NCBI RefSeq assembly: GCF_039530285.1
Contig: NZ_BAAAOK010000019.1
Coordinates: forward strand, 1 to 64,000
Direction: 5' to 3'
Length of the DNA: 64,000 nucleotides
DNA from: Actinomadura_C alba
Lineage (GTDB): Bacteria; Actinomycetota; Actinomycetes; Streptosporangiales; Streptosporangiaceae
The notes beneath the pieces are model-generated. The model searched no databases and was not told the origin of the DNA. It was given only the letters and a program-made list of their open reading frames with translations. The translations under genes were made by a program, and so were the position numbers. Shown piece by piece: positions 25,643 through 34,131 of the stretch (the first letter of the stretch is position 1; every line of letters starts with the position of its first letter).

Positions 25643-26661
25643 CCCAGCGGACGGCCGGCACCGGCGTGCGGCGACCGGACGTCGCGATGGCCGGGGGGCG
25701 GGGCGGGGCGCCGAAGGGCGCCCGCCCCGGCCGCCCGCGGCGCCGGGTGTCCGGCCGGCTGCGCCGCGGCGTGCTCCCCTACCTGCTGTTGCTGCCGGCG
25801 CTGTGCTTCGAGCTGCTCGTACATCTGGCGCCGATGATCGTCGGCGCCGTGATGAGCCTGCGCGAGCTGACCCTGTTCTTCATCCGCGACTGGTCCGGCG
25901 CACCGTGGGTAGGCCTGCGCAACTACCAGGTGGCGGTCGACTTCGACGCTCCCCTGGGCCGGGCGCTGCTGCAGTCGTTCCTGGTCACCGTGGCGTTCAC
26001 GGTGCTCGCCGTGGGCCTGTCCTGGCTGCTCGGGACGGTGGCGGCCATCTTCATGCAGGACCGGTTCCGGGGCCGGGGCACGCTGCGCGCGATCTTCCTG
26101 GTGCCGTACGCCCTGCCCGTCTACGCCGCCGTGATGACCTGGGCGTTCATGTTCCAGCGGGACACCGGGATGGTGAACGATCTGCTGGTCGACCAGTTGC
26201 ACCTGCTCGACGAGCGGCCGTTCTGGCTCATCGGCGGCAACAGCTTCTGGGCGCTGCTGACCGTGGTGGTGTGGCGCTCGTGGCCGTTCGCCTTCCTGAT
26301 CCTGATGGCGGGTCTGCAGGCGGTGCCGCGCGAACTGTACGAGGCGGCCGCGATCGACGGCGCGGGCGTCTGGCGGCAGGTCCGCCGGATCACCCTGCCG
26401 TCGCTGCGCCCGATCAACCAGGTTCTCGTGCTGGTGCTGTTCCTGTGGACCTTCAACGACTTCACCACGCCGTTCGTCCTGTTCGGCAAGTCGGCGCCGG
26501 CGAGCGCCGACCTGATCTCCATTCACATCTACCAGTCGTCGTTCGTCACGTGGGACTTCGGCGCGGGCTCCGCGATGTCGGTGCTGCTCCTGCTGTTCCT
26601 GCTGGTCGTGACCGCCGGCTACCTGGTGGTCACCTCGAGGAGGAGGACGGCCGATGCGTAG
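25639..26661 (+). CDS. Sugar ABC transporter permease (MalF/UgpA type)
   Basis: 340-residue inner-membrane permease of the CUT1 family with about six membrane helices after a basic, Gly/Arg-rich N-terminus. The cytoplasmic EAA loop that contacts the ATPase reads ELYEAAAIDGAGVWRQVRRITLPSLRP near residues 232-259. The start overlaps the binding-protein stop (GTGA). It pairs with the MalG-type permease encoded immediately downstream. No ATP-binding subunit is encoded anywhere in the cluster, the usual state in actinomycetes, where one MsiK-like ATPase serves several sugar importers. Confidence 0.9.
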   Translation: MTQRTAGTGVRRPDVAMAGGRGGAPKGARPGRPRRRVSGRLRRGVLPYLLLLPALCFELLVHLAPMIVGAVMSLRELTLFFIRDWSGAPWVGLRNYQVAVDFDAPLGRALLQSFLVTVAFTVLAVGLSWLLGTVAAIFMQDRFRGRGTLRAIFLVPYALPVYAAVMTWAFMFQRDTGMVNDLLVDQLHLLDERPFWLIGGNSFWALLTVVVWRSWPFAFLILMAGLQAVPRELYEAAAIDGAGVWRQVRRITLPSLRPINQVLVLVLFLWTFNDFTTPFVLFGKSAPASADLISIHIYQSSFVTWDFGAGSAMSVLLLLFLLVVTAGYLVVTSRRRTADA

Positions 26662-27511
26662 GCGTTCCCCGATGGCGCCGCCGGCCTGGTTCGTCTGGCT
26701 GCGGAGGGTCACGCTGACGGTGCTGACGGTCTTCACCGTCACCCCGGTCTACGTCATGCTCAGCTCCTCGCTGAAGCCGCTGCGCGACGTACAGGGATCG
26801 TTCCAATGGATCCCGTCGGTGTTCACGCTGCGGCCGTACGTCGACATCTGGCACACGGTGCCGCTGGCGCGCTACTTCGTCAACAGCCTCATCGTGGCCA
26901 CCAGCGCCACGGTGCTGTCGGTGGTGATCGCGATCTTCGCGGCCTACGCCCTCAGCAGGTACCGCTTCCCCGGCCGGCGGGTGTTCTCGGTGACCGTGCT
27001 GTCGACGCAGATGTTCCCCGGGATCCTGTTCCTGCTGCCGCTTTTCCTGATCTTCGTCAACATCGGCAACGCCACGGGCATCGCGCTGTACGGCAGCCGC
27101 GGCGCGCTCATCCTGACCTATCTGACCTTCTCCCTGCCCTTCTCGATCTGGATGCTCGTCGGCTACCTCGACTCGATCCCGCGGGAGCTCGACGAGGCGG
27201 CCCGGGTCGACGGATGCGGGCCGATCGGGGCACTGCTGCGGGTCATCGTCCCCGCCGCCGTGCCGGGGATCGTGGCGGTCACCGTCTACGCCTTCATGAC
27301 CGCCTGGGGCGAGACCCTCTTCGCCTCCGTGATGACCAACGACTCCACCCGTACCCTCGCCGTCGGGCTGCAGGGCTACTCCACGCAGAACGAGGTCTTC
27401 TGGAACCAGGTGATGGCGGCGTCGCTGGTCGTCAGCGTCCCGGTCGTCGCGGGCTTCCTTCTGCTCCAGCGCTATCTCGTGACCGGCCTCACCGCCGGCG
27501 CCGTCAAGTGA
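26654..27511 (+). CDS. Sugar ABC transporter permease (MalG type)
   Basis: 285-residue inner-membrane permease with about six membrane helices. The EAA loop (RELDEAARVDGCGPIGALLRVIVPAAVPG, about 175-203) sits in the usual place before the last two helices. The ATG lies eight bases inside the end of the MalF-type gene, which enforces coupled translation. An overlapping GAGGAGGACGG stretch provides the ribosome site. It completes the transmembrane part of the importer whose binding protein is at 24308. A family-typical MYVMLSSSLKPL-like first helix is present. Confidence 0.9.
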   Translation: MRRRSPMAPPAWFVWLRRVTLTVLTVFTVTPVYVMLSSSLKPLRDVQGSFQWIPSVFTLRPYVDIWHTVPLARYFVNSLIVATSATVLSVVIAIFAAYALSRYRFPGRRVFSVTVLSTQMFPGILFLLPLFLIFVNIGNATGIALYGSRGALILTYLTFSLPFSIWMLVGYLDSIPRELDEAARVDGCGPIGALLRVIVPAAVPGIVAVTVYAFMTAWGETLFASVMTNDSTRTLAVGLQGYSTQNEVFWNQVMAASLVVSVPVVAGFLLLQRYLVTGLTAGAVK

Positions 27512-27559
27512 TCCGGCCGCGCGATCCCCGGCCGCATGACCGAAACTGTGAGGACACCT

Positions 27560-28966
27560 GTGCCCATGCATGAACCAACGGCTTTCGGCACGGCTTTCGG
27601 CACGGCCTTCGGCCCGGACTTCGTCTGGGGAGCGGCGACCTCCGCGTACCAGATCGAGGGCGCCGTGTCGGAGGACGGGCGCTCACCGTCGATCTGGGAC
27701 ACCTTCAGCCGCGTCCCGGGCGCGGTGGACGGCGGCGACACCGGCGACATCGCCTGCGACCATTACCACCGCTGGCCCGAGGACATCGGCGTGATGCGTG
27801 AGCTCGGCCTGGGCGCCTACCGCTTCTCCATCGCATGGCCGAGGGTGCTGCCGCAGGGCGGCGGCCCCGTCAACCCGGCCGGCCTCGCCTTCTACGACCG
27901 GCTGGTCGACGGGCTGCTCGAGGCGGGCATCACCCCGTACCCGACCCTGTACCACTGGGACCTCCCCCAGGTGCTCCAGGACCGCGGCGGCTGGCCCGAG
28001 CGCGACACCGCCGAGCGCTTCGCGGAGTACGCGGCGGTCGTCTCGGCCGCCCTCGGCGACCGGATCACCCAGTGGACCACCCTCAACGAGCCGCTCTGCT
28101 CGGCGTGGATCGGCCATCTCGACGGCGACATGGCACCCGGCTGGAAGGACCTGACCGCCGCGGTGCGCGCCTCGTGCCACCTGCACCTCGCCCACGGCCT
28201 CGGCGTGCAGGCGATCCGCGCCAACGTGCCCGGAGCCGAGGTCGGCCTCGTCAACATCCACTCACCGTGCGACCCGGCCTCGGACCGCGACGAGGACGTC
28301 GCCGCCGCCCGCCGCGCCGACGGTCACCTCAACCGCTGGTGGCTCGACCCGATCCACGGCCGCGGCTACCCGCAGGACATGATCGAGCTGTACGGCGTGG
28401 ACCTGCCGCTTCGCGACGGCGACCTGCGGACCATCGCCGAGCCGCTGGACTGGCTCGGCGTGAACTACTACTTCCGCCAGGTCCTCACGGCCGACCCGGA
28501 GGGTCCGGCGCCGTACGCCCGCCAGATCGACCCGCCCGGCGCGTCGCACACCGCGATGGGCTGGGAGGTGAGCCCGGACGGCCTGGAACGGATGCTGGTC
28601 CGCGTGGCCGAGGACTACGCGCCGCAGCGCATCCTCGTCACCGAGAACGGCGCGGCGTACGCCGACACCGTCACGCCCGAGGGCGCGGTCCACGACGCCG
28701 AGCGCACCGCCTACCTGGAGACCCACCTGGAGGCGTGCGCCCGCGCCGCGCGCCGGGGCGTCCCGCTGGACGGTTACTTCGCCTGGTCGCTGCTCGACAA
28801 CTTCGAGTGGGCCTACGGCTACGACAAGCGCTTCGGCCTGGTGCACGTCGACTACACCACGCAGGCCCGCACCATGAAGGACAGCGGGCGCCGCTACGCC
28901 GAGATCATCCGGGCGCACCGCCAGGCGGTCGCCGATCGGGGGACGGTGCCCTCCGTACCCTCATGA
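27560..28966 (+). CDS. GH1 beta-glucosidase
   Basis: 468-residue cytoplasmic family 1 glycoside hydrolase. It hydrolyses the imported beta-glucoside with retention. The acid/base is in TTLNEPLCSAW (Glu at about 177) and the nucleophile in ILVTENGAAY (Glu at about 362). FVWGAATSAYQIEGA, RFSIAWPRVLPQG and DNFEWAYGYDKRFGLVHVDY are GH1 signatures. GTG at 27560 is chosen because GAGGA lies five bases upstream; ATG at 27536 or 27566 are alternatives. Tandem FGTA repeats precede the catalytic fold. It lies 48 bases after the permease gene, so one operon links uptake to hydrolysis. Confidence 0.9.
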   Translation: MPMHEPTAFGTAFGTAFGPDFVWGAATSAYQIEGAVSEDGRSPSIWDTFSRVPGAVDGGDTGDIACDHYHRWPEDIGVMRELGLGAYRFSIAWPRVLPQGGGPVNPAGLAFYDRLVDGLLEAGITPYPTLYHWDLPQVLQDRGGWPERDTAERFAEYAAVVSAALGDRITQWTTLNEPLCSAWIGHLDGDMAPGWKDLTAAVRASCHLHLAHGLGVQAIRANVPGAEVGLVNIHSPCDPASDRDEDVAAARRADGHLNRWWLDPIHGRGYPQDMIELYGVDLPLRDGDLRTIAEPLDWLGVNYYFRQVLTADPEGPAPYARQIDPPGASHTAMGWEVSPDGLERMLVRVAEDYAPQRILVTENGAAYADTVTPEGAVHDAERTAYLETHLEACARAARRGVPLDGYFAWSLLDNFEWAYGYDKRFGLVHVDYTTQARTMKDSGRRYAEIIRAHRQAVADRGTVPSVPS

Positions 28967-28975
28967 CCGGTGCTC

Positions 28976-29039
28976 CTTCGTGACGCCGTGCCTTCGTGAC
29001 GCCGTGCCTTCGTGACGCCGTGCCTTCGTGACGCCGTGC
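28976..29039. repeat. 16-bp tandem repeat, four copies
   Basis: CTTCGTGACGCCGTGC is repeated four times exactly, followed by a broken start of a fifth copy (CTTC at 29040). It begins nine bases after the beta-glucosidase stop and ends 49 bases before the oxidoreductase ATG. It is a candidate length-variable locus. Confidence 0.85.
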
Positions 29040-29075
29040 CTTCATGCCTGATGACGTCCATCTCCGGAAACGCCA

Positions 29076-29081
29076 TACGAT
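29076..29081 (+). promoter_or_regulatory. Leaderless-type -10 element for the oxidoreductase
   Basis: TACGAT ends seven bases before the ATG at 29089, with pyrimidine-rich sequence and no ribosome-binding site between. The oxidoreductase may therefore have its own promoter in addition to read-through from the glucosidase operon. Confidence 0.45.
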
Positions 29082-29088
29082 CTCGCCC

Positions 29089-30108
29089 ATGACCGACACA
29101 CCAATCCGCTGGGGCATCCTCGGTACGGGCGGGATCGCCCGGGTCTTCACCGAGGACCTGCTCCTGCTGCCCGACCACGAGGTCGTCGCCGTGGGATCCC
29201 GTGCCGCGCACACCGCCGAGGCGTTCGCCGAACGTCACGGCATACCGCGCGCGCACGGGTCGTACGAGGACCTCGCCGCCGACGACCAGGTCGACGTCGT
29301 CTACGTCGCGACGCCGCACTCCGGCCACTACCCGGCCGCGCTGACCTGCCTGGAGGCCGGCCGGGCCGTACTGGTGGAGAAGCCGTTCACCACCGGAGCG
29401 GCGGACGCCGAGCGGCTCATCGCGGTGGCCGGCGAGCGCGGGCTGTTCGCCATGGAGGCGATGTGGACCCGGTTCAATCCGCTCATCACCCGGTTGCGGA
29501 CGCTGGTCGCCGAAGGCGCCATCGGTGAGATCACCTCCATTTACGCCGACTTCTCGTTCGCCTCGGTCTTCGACCCGGCGCACCGGCTGTGGGCGCCGGA
29601 ACTGGCCGGCGGCGCGCTGCTCGACCTCGGGATCTATCCGGTGTCGTTCGCGTGGATGCTGCTCGGCCCGCCGGACACGGTGCAGGCGACCGCGGCCACC
29701 GCGCCGACCGGTGTGGACTCCAACACGGGCGTGCTGCTCGGATATGCCTCCGGGGCGGTCGCCCTCCTGCACTGCGGGCTCATGTCCGACACACCGCGCA
29801 CCGCCACGGTGACCGGCACCAGGGGCCGGATCGAGGTAGGCGCGCCGTTCTTCCGGCCCACGTCCATGACACTTCACCGCAGGGACGCCGAGCCCGAGAC
29901 CTTCACGGCCGAGCTCGACGGCCACGGCTATACCTACCAGGCCGCCGAGGTGGCCCGCTGCCTGCGCGCCGGGGAGCTGGAGTCGCCGGCCATGCCGCTC
30001 ACCGAGACGCTCGCCATCATCGGCACCCTGGACACGATCGCCGCCCGGCTGGACCGCTCCGAGGCGGCGCGGGTGCCCGGCGTCGACGTGGCCGGGTCGG
30101 CGAGCTGA
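29089..30108 (+). CDS. Gfo/Idh/MocA-family oxidoreductase
   Basis: 339-residue NAD(P)-dependent sugar oxidoreductase. The Rossmann motif RWGILGTGGIARVF lies at about 6-19, VVYVATPHSGHYPAAL follows, and EKPFTTGAADAERL carries the conserved Lys of the EKP motif. The C-terminal domain has MEAMWTRFNPLI, GGALLDLGIYPVSFAWMLLG and a terminal substrate-binding helix. The D-x-x-x-Y / GGALLD-GIYP pattern matches the branch that includes D-xylose/D-glucose 1-dehydrogenases and dihydrodiol dehydrogenase. It lies downstream of the GH1 gene and next to a LacI regulator, so it probably processes a sugar released in this locus. Confidence 0.88.
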   Translation: MTDTPIRWGILGTGGIARVFTEDLLLLPDHEVVAVGSRAAHTAEAFAERHGIPRAHGSYEDLAADDQVDVVYVATPHSGHYPAALTCLEAGRAVLVEKPFTTGAADAERLIAVAGERGLFAMEAMWTRFNPLITRLRTLVAEGAIGEITSIYADFSFASVFDPAHRLWAPELAGGALLDLGIYPVSFAWMLLGPPDTVQATAATAPTGVDSNTGVLLGYASGAVALLHCGLMSDTPRTATVTGTRGRIEVGAPFFRPTSMTLHRRDAEPETFTAELDGHGYTYQAAEVARCLRAGELESPAMPLTETLAIIGTLDTIAARLDRSEAARVPGVDVAGSAS

Positions 30109-30144
30109 ATCGGTTAAGCGGCAATCCTTGTGATCGCTTGAAAC

Positions 30145-30176
30145 ATCACGGTCGCGGGACCCGGCGGCCTCGTGAT
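30145..30176. terminator. Weak inverted repeat between convergent genes
   Basis: ATCACG at 30145 pairs with CGTGAT at 30171 across a GC-rich 20-base interior. It lies in the 78-base gap between the oxidoreductase stop and the LacI stop and is a tentative terminator. Confidence 0.3.
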
Positions 30177-30186
30177 TCGGCGCCGG

Positions 30187-31209
30187 TCACGCTCCGCCGG
30201 GGCGGATCGGCGCCGTGCTCGCCCGCGGCACCAGCACGGGGGTCGCGTTGCACGCACCGGCCACCTCTTCGCCCGCCACGAGGTCGAGCAGCCGGCGGGC
30301 CACGTGGGCGCCGTAGGCCGGGACGTCCAGGCTGACCGCGGTCAGCGGCGGGTGCACCAGGCGGCAGAGGACGGAGTCGTCCCAGGCCACGATCGACAGC
30401 CGGCCGGGTACCGGGACGCCCATCTCGGCGGCGACCGACAGCCCGGCGACGGCCATGATGTCGTTGTCGTACACGATCGCGCTGGGCGGCTCGGCCGAGG
30501 CGAGCAGCGAGCGGGTGGCCTGCGCGCCCTCTTCCCCGGTGTAGTCGGTGCCGACGACGACGGGCGTCACGCCGAGCTCACCGGCCACCGCCTCGAACGC
30601 CGTGGTGCGCACGAGCGTGTGACGCAACCCGGACAGCCCGGCGACCCGGGCGATGCGGTGGTGACCGAGCGCGGCGAGGTACTCGACGACCGAGCGCACC
30701 GCCGCCGCCTCGTCGTTCCACACCCCCGGCAACCCGCTCAGCCCGTCCGGGCCGCCGATGACGACGGCGGGCATGCCGAGATCGCGCAGAAGTTCGGCCC
30801 GCGCGTCGTCGACGTGCAGGTCGACCAGGAAGACCCCGTCGACCCGGCGTCCGGCCCACCAGCGCCGGTAGGTGGCGAGCTGCGCCGAGCGGTCCTCGGT
30901 GACCTGCAGCAGCAGCGCCACCTCGCGGGCGGCGAGCTCGCCCTCGATGCCGGAGATGAGCTGCATGAAGAAGGGCTCGATCCCGAGGGTCCGAGCCGGC
31001 CGGTCGACCACCAGGCCGAGCGCGCCGGCCCGGCCGTCGGCCAGCGCACGGGCGGCGCTGCTCGGCTGCCACCCGACTTCGGCGGCGATCGCGAGGATCC
31101 GGCCGCGGGTGGTCTCGGACACTCCGGGCCGGCCGTTGAGCGCGAACGACACGGCGCTCTTGGTCACGCCGGCCCGAAGGGCGATGTCCGCGATGGTGGG
31201 CCGCTTCAC
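30187..31209 (-). CDS. LacI-family transcriptional regulator
   Basis: 340-residue regulator. The N-terminal LacI helix-turn-helix KRPTIADIALRAGVTKSAVSFALNGRPGVSETTRGRILAIAAEVGW is at about 2-47. A periplasmic-binding-like effector domain follows (ALGLVVDRPARTLGIEPFFMQLISGIE, DGVFLVD, SAIVYDNDIMAVAGL, RLSIVAWDDSVLCRL). The GTG at 31209 has AGGAGG five bases upstream. The longer open frame to 31335 lacks a site. An AACCGGTT operator lies just upstream, consistent with autorepression. It is convergent with the oxidoreductase and is a plausible second regulator of the beta-glucoside locus. Confidence 0.88.
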   Translation of the reverse strand: MKRPTIADIALRAGVTKSAVSFALNGRPGVSETTRGRILAIAAEVGWQPSSAARALADGRAGALGLVVDRPARTLGIEPFFMQLISGIEGELAAREVALLLQVTEDRSAQLATYRRWWAGRRVDGVFLVDLHVDDARAELLRDLGMPAVVIGGPDGLSGLPGVWNDEAAAVRSVVEYLAALGHHRIARVAGLSGLRHTLVRTTAFEAVAGELGVTPVVVGTDYTGEEGAQATRSLLASAEPPSAIVYDNDIMAVAGLSVAAEMGVPVPGRLSIVAWDDSVLCRLVHPPLTAVSLDVPAYGAHVARRLLDLVAGEEVAGACNATPVLVPRASTAPIRPGGA

Positions 31210-31230
31210 CGCTACCTCCTGGCCGCGCTC

Positions 31231-31238
31231 AACCGGTT
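31231..31238. promoter_or_regulatory. LacI-type operator (autoregulatory candidate)
   Basis: AACCGGTT, CG-centred with flanks CTC and TTG that extend the LacI pattern, lies 22 bases upstream of the LacI GTG start, where repressor binding would block its own transcription. Confidence 0.5.
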
Positions 31239-31396
31239 TTGCGGCGCTCCACAGGCTATCCCTCGGCGAATTCCCGGCGGGGACGCGGACCTCCGGCCGC
31301 CGGCGCACGGCCGGCGCGTGATTGATCAGGACCATACGGCCGCGCTCAGATGCGCGCCACCGGCCTCACCACTCGACCAGCAGCAGGATCGCGGTG

Positions 31397-32917
31397 TCAG
31401 GGCCCTACGCGGTAGACCCTGACCATGCCGTCACGAGTCGCGTACACCTCTCGCCAGCCCGTCCCCGGCCGAGGAGGATCACCCCAGGTCAGGCGGGCGT
31501 ACTTGCGGCAGGAGCCGCACACCCGGCCATGGTCTACGTCGTAGAACAGGACGAGGTCCCCGGGCGCCGGAGCGGCCGCCCCGGGAGCGGCACGGGCGAC
31601 CTGCGCGCGCCAGGCGAGACCGCCGAACGGCCCCTCCCGGTAGACGGCCAGGGTCTTGCCCGTGTGGGTGTCCGTCCACACCCTCGGCACGCCGTCCCCG
31701 TGCCGCGCCATCCAGGACCGGAACGCCTCCAGCTGGGTGTCACCACCTGCCCGCGTGCCCGGCCCCGCCCACCAGCCGCGCATCGCGGTGCCCGCCGCGG
31801 GCACCGCGACGGCGAGCAGGAGGACCACGGGCAGGGCCAACGCGACGCTTCGCACGCGGGGCCGGTCCCGCGCCCGGTGCAGGACGGCGAGGGCGGCCAG
31901 CCAGACCAGCCCGAGGCCGCCGAGAACGAACGCCGGGAAGACCGGGAACCAGTACCGGATGAGCTGCAGCCTCAGCTTGGGGGCGGCCGGATCGGCGATC
32001 CCGCCGAGCAGGGTCAGCGGAATCCACAGCAGCGCGAACCACGCGACGGGGACGGCGAACCTGCGCGGTCGCAGCAGGCCGCCGAGCACCGTCAGCCCGA
32101 GCAGCAGCACCAGCCAGCCGCCCTCCGGATAGTCGTTGAGGGTCGTGGGCAGCCGGAGCAGGTAGACGTGCCGCGGCTTGTCCTGGAAGGTGTCGGCGAT
32201 CTGGGGCGTCGTGGGACCCGACCCGTGTCCGGTGACGGAGCGCAGCCGGGTCAGCGGATCTCCGTACATCGCCCAGCACAGGAGCGTCTCGGCGAGCACG
32301 AGCGCGATGACCGGCGCGGCCGCCCACAGCAGCCCCCGCCATCGCACCCGGCGGAAGACGAGCACCGCCACCAGCGGCCAGAGGAAGACGATGAACTCGC
32401 GTACGAGGTAGGACCAGCCGAGCAGGACGCCGAGGAGCAGCAGCATCCACGGCGTCGCCGGCAGCAGGTTTCGCCGGATCGCCACGGCCACGGCCAGCGC
32501 GATGGTGAACAGTCCGGCGGCGAGCACGTCCGGCAGCAGATCGGTGGAGTCGTAGGCGACCGGTGTCGACGCGAGCACCACGACGGCGGCGGCGGCGCCG
32601 ACCGGTCGCGCGAACAACAGGCTGCCGAGCGCGTACGTGCCGAGCAGCAGCGAGAGCGCCGCCAGCAGAGGTACGACGTGGTACGCGGCCTGGGAGTATC
32701 CGAAGACCGCGATCGCCAGGCGCGTCGGCACGATCAGGCCGAATCGGGTGACCTGGTGTATCGCGGCGGCGTCGGGGAGCGGCTGCGGGAACCGCGCCGC
32801 GGCCGTCAGGTAGTTCAGCTGGTCGGAGGGGTAGGGCAGGCGCAGATGCGCCAGCATGACCACAAGGCACCCGAGCGCCAGCGCCGCCCCGATGCCCAAG
32901 TCTCTCCGTTGCACCAA
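31397..32917 (-). CDS. GT-C-fold membrane glycosyltransferase-like protein
   Basis: 506-residue polytopic membrane protein with about 11 hydrophobic helices, including LGIGAALALGCLVVMLAHL, AAYHVVPLLAALSLLLGTYAL and WLVLLLGLTVLGGLL. An early extracytoplasmic loop, HLRLPYPSDQLNYLTAA, carries an Asp in the place of the DD/DE motif of ArnT/PMT-like (GT39/GT83) transferases. A soluble C-terminal part of about 100 residues has VWTDTHTGKTLAVYREG and CGSCRKYARLTW. This layout suggests a lipid-linked-sugar-dependent mannosyl- or arabinosyltransferase-like enzyme. A single Asp motif and the lack of related neighbours keep the call general. Confidence 0.6.
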   Translation of the reverse strand: MVQRRDLGIGAALALGCLVVMLAHLRLPYPSDQLNYLTAAARFPQPLPDAAAIHQVTRFGLIVPTRLAIAVFGYSQAAYHVVPLLAALSLLLGTYALGSLLFARPVGAAAAVVVLASTPVAYDSTDLLPDVLAAGLFTIALAVAVAIRRNLLPATPWMLLLLGVLLGWSYLVREFIVFLWPLVAVLVFRRVRWRGLLWAAAPVIALVLAETLLCWAMYGDPLTRLRSVTGHGSGPTTPQIADTFQDKPRHVYLLRLPTTLNDYPEGGWLVLLLGLTVLGGLLRPRRFAVPVAWFALLWIPLTLLGGIADPAAPKLRLQLIRYWFPVFPAFVLGGLGLVWLAALAVLHRARDRPRVRSVALALPVVLLLAVAVPAAGTAMRGWWAGPGTRAGGDTQLEAFRSWMARHGDGVPRVWTDTHTGKTLAVYREGPFGGLAWRAQVARAAPGAAAPAPGDLVLFYDVDHGRVCGSCRKYARLTWGDPPRPGTGWREVYATRDGMVRVYRVGP

Positions 32918-32949
32918 GCGCCGTCGTGCGGGCCCGGCGGACGGCTCGC

Positions 32950-34131
32950 TTATGCCACCACCCCGTCCGCCCGCAGCGCGGCGATCTCGCCGGTGTCCAG
33001 GCCGATCCCGGCGAGCACGTCATCGGTGTCGGCGCCGAGGGCCGGGGCGAGCGCGGCGCCGCGGCCGGCACCGGAGGCCGCGCCGGAGGCCGCCACGGAA
33101 TCGATGGGCGAGCCGGGGACCGGAAGGCGTCCGATGCCGGGCTGGTCGAGCTCGGCCATCAGCGGGTTGCCGGCCGCCGCTCGGGCGGCCTCGGTGAAGG
33201 TCCGGTACGGCGACCAGAGCACCGAGCTGCCGGCGAGCGCCTTCGCCACCTCGTCGAGACCACGCGCGGCGAACCAGGGTTCGATGAGGGCGGCGATGGC
33301 CTCGCGGTGGCGATAGCGGTCGGCGTCGGCGGCGAAGTCCGCGCCGAGCAGCCGTTCCAGTTCGGCGAACACCTCGGTCAGCCCGGTCACCGCGCCCAGG
33401 TCCGCGAAGTGCCGCGCGGTCAGCGTCACGAGCATCACCCGCCCGCCGTCAGAAGTGGCGAAGTCGCGGGCGAATCCGCCATAGAGGTGGTTGCCGATCC
33501 TCGGCCGGTCGGCGCCGCCCACGACCGCCTCACCGAGATGGCCCAGATTGCCGGCCATCGCCAGCGCCACGTCGGCGAGCGGCACCCGCATCGCCCGCCC
33601 CTCACCGGTGCGCGCCCGGTGCCGCTCGGCGGCGAGGATGCCGACGGCCGCGTAGAGCCCGCAGGCGATGTCCCAGGCTGGCACCACGTTGTTGACCGGG
33701 CCGGTGTGGGTCTGCGGCCCGGTGACGAGGGGGAAGCCCGTCTCGGCGTTGACGGTGTAGTCGACCGCGGGGCGGCCGTCGTGATGGCCCTCGATGCGCA
33801 GATGGATCAGGTCGGGACGCGCCCCCGCCAGTTCCTCGTGGGACGGCCGGCGGGCGTTGGTGAGGACGATCCCGGTATCGGCGGCGAGCGCTCCGACGAT
33901 CTCGCGTCCCCGCGGGGAACGGAGGTCGACGGTGATGGACCGCTTGCCCTTGTTCAGCCCCGCCCAGTACAGGCTGGCGCCCGACGGGGCCAGCGGCCAC
34001 CGCCGTACATCCGGGGCGCCCCCGATCGGGTCGACCCGGATCACCTCGGCGCCGAGCTGGGCGAGTGTCATGCCACCGAGCGGCGCGGCGACGAAGCTGG
34101 AGATCTCCAGGATCCGGAGGCCGCCGAGCAT
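32950..34131 (-). CDS. CaiB/BaiF family CoA-transferase
   Basis: 393-residue class III CoA-transferase. The start LGGLRILEISSFVAAPLGGMTLAQLGAEVIRVDPIGG and GLNKGKRSITVDLRSPRGREI are family signatures. VPAWDIACGLYAAVGILAAERHRARTGEG covers the helical core. The place where related enzymes carry the catalytic Asp is less clear than in the racemase at 46356. The ATG at 34131 overlaps the thiolase stop (TGATG), so the two are translationally coupled. Together they suggest degradation of an acyl-CoA intermediate. Which CoA ester is activated cannot be told. A 530-codon open frame extending upstream is antisense or alternate-frame noise. Confidence 0.85.
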   Translation of the reverse strand: MLGGLRILEISSFVAAPLGGMTLAQLGAEVIRVDPIGGAPDVRRWPLAPSGASLYWAGLNKGKRSITVDLRSPRGREIVGALAADTGIVLTNARRPSHEELAGARPDLIHLRIEGHHDGRPAVDYTVNAETGFPLVTGPQTHTGPVNNVVPAWDIACGLYAAVGILAAERHRARTGEGRAMRVPLADVALAMAGNLGHLGEAVVGGADRPRIGNHLYGGFARDFATSDGGRVMLVTLTARHFADLGAVTGLTEVFAELERLLGADFAADADRYRHREAIAALIEPWFAARGLDEVAKALAGSSVLWSPYRTFTEAARAAAGNPLMAELDQPGIGRLPVPGSPIDSVAASGAASGAGRGAALAPALGADTDDVLAGIGLDTGEIAALRADGVVA

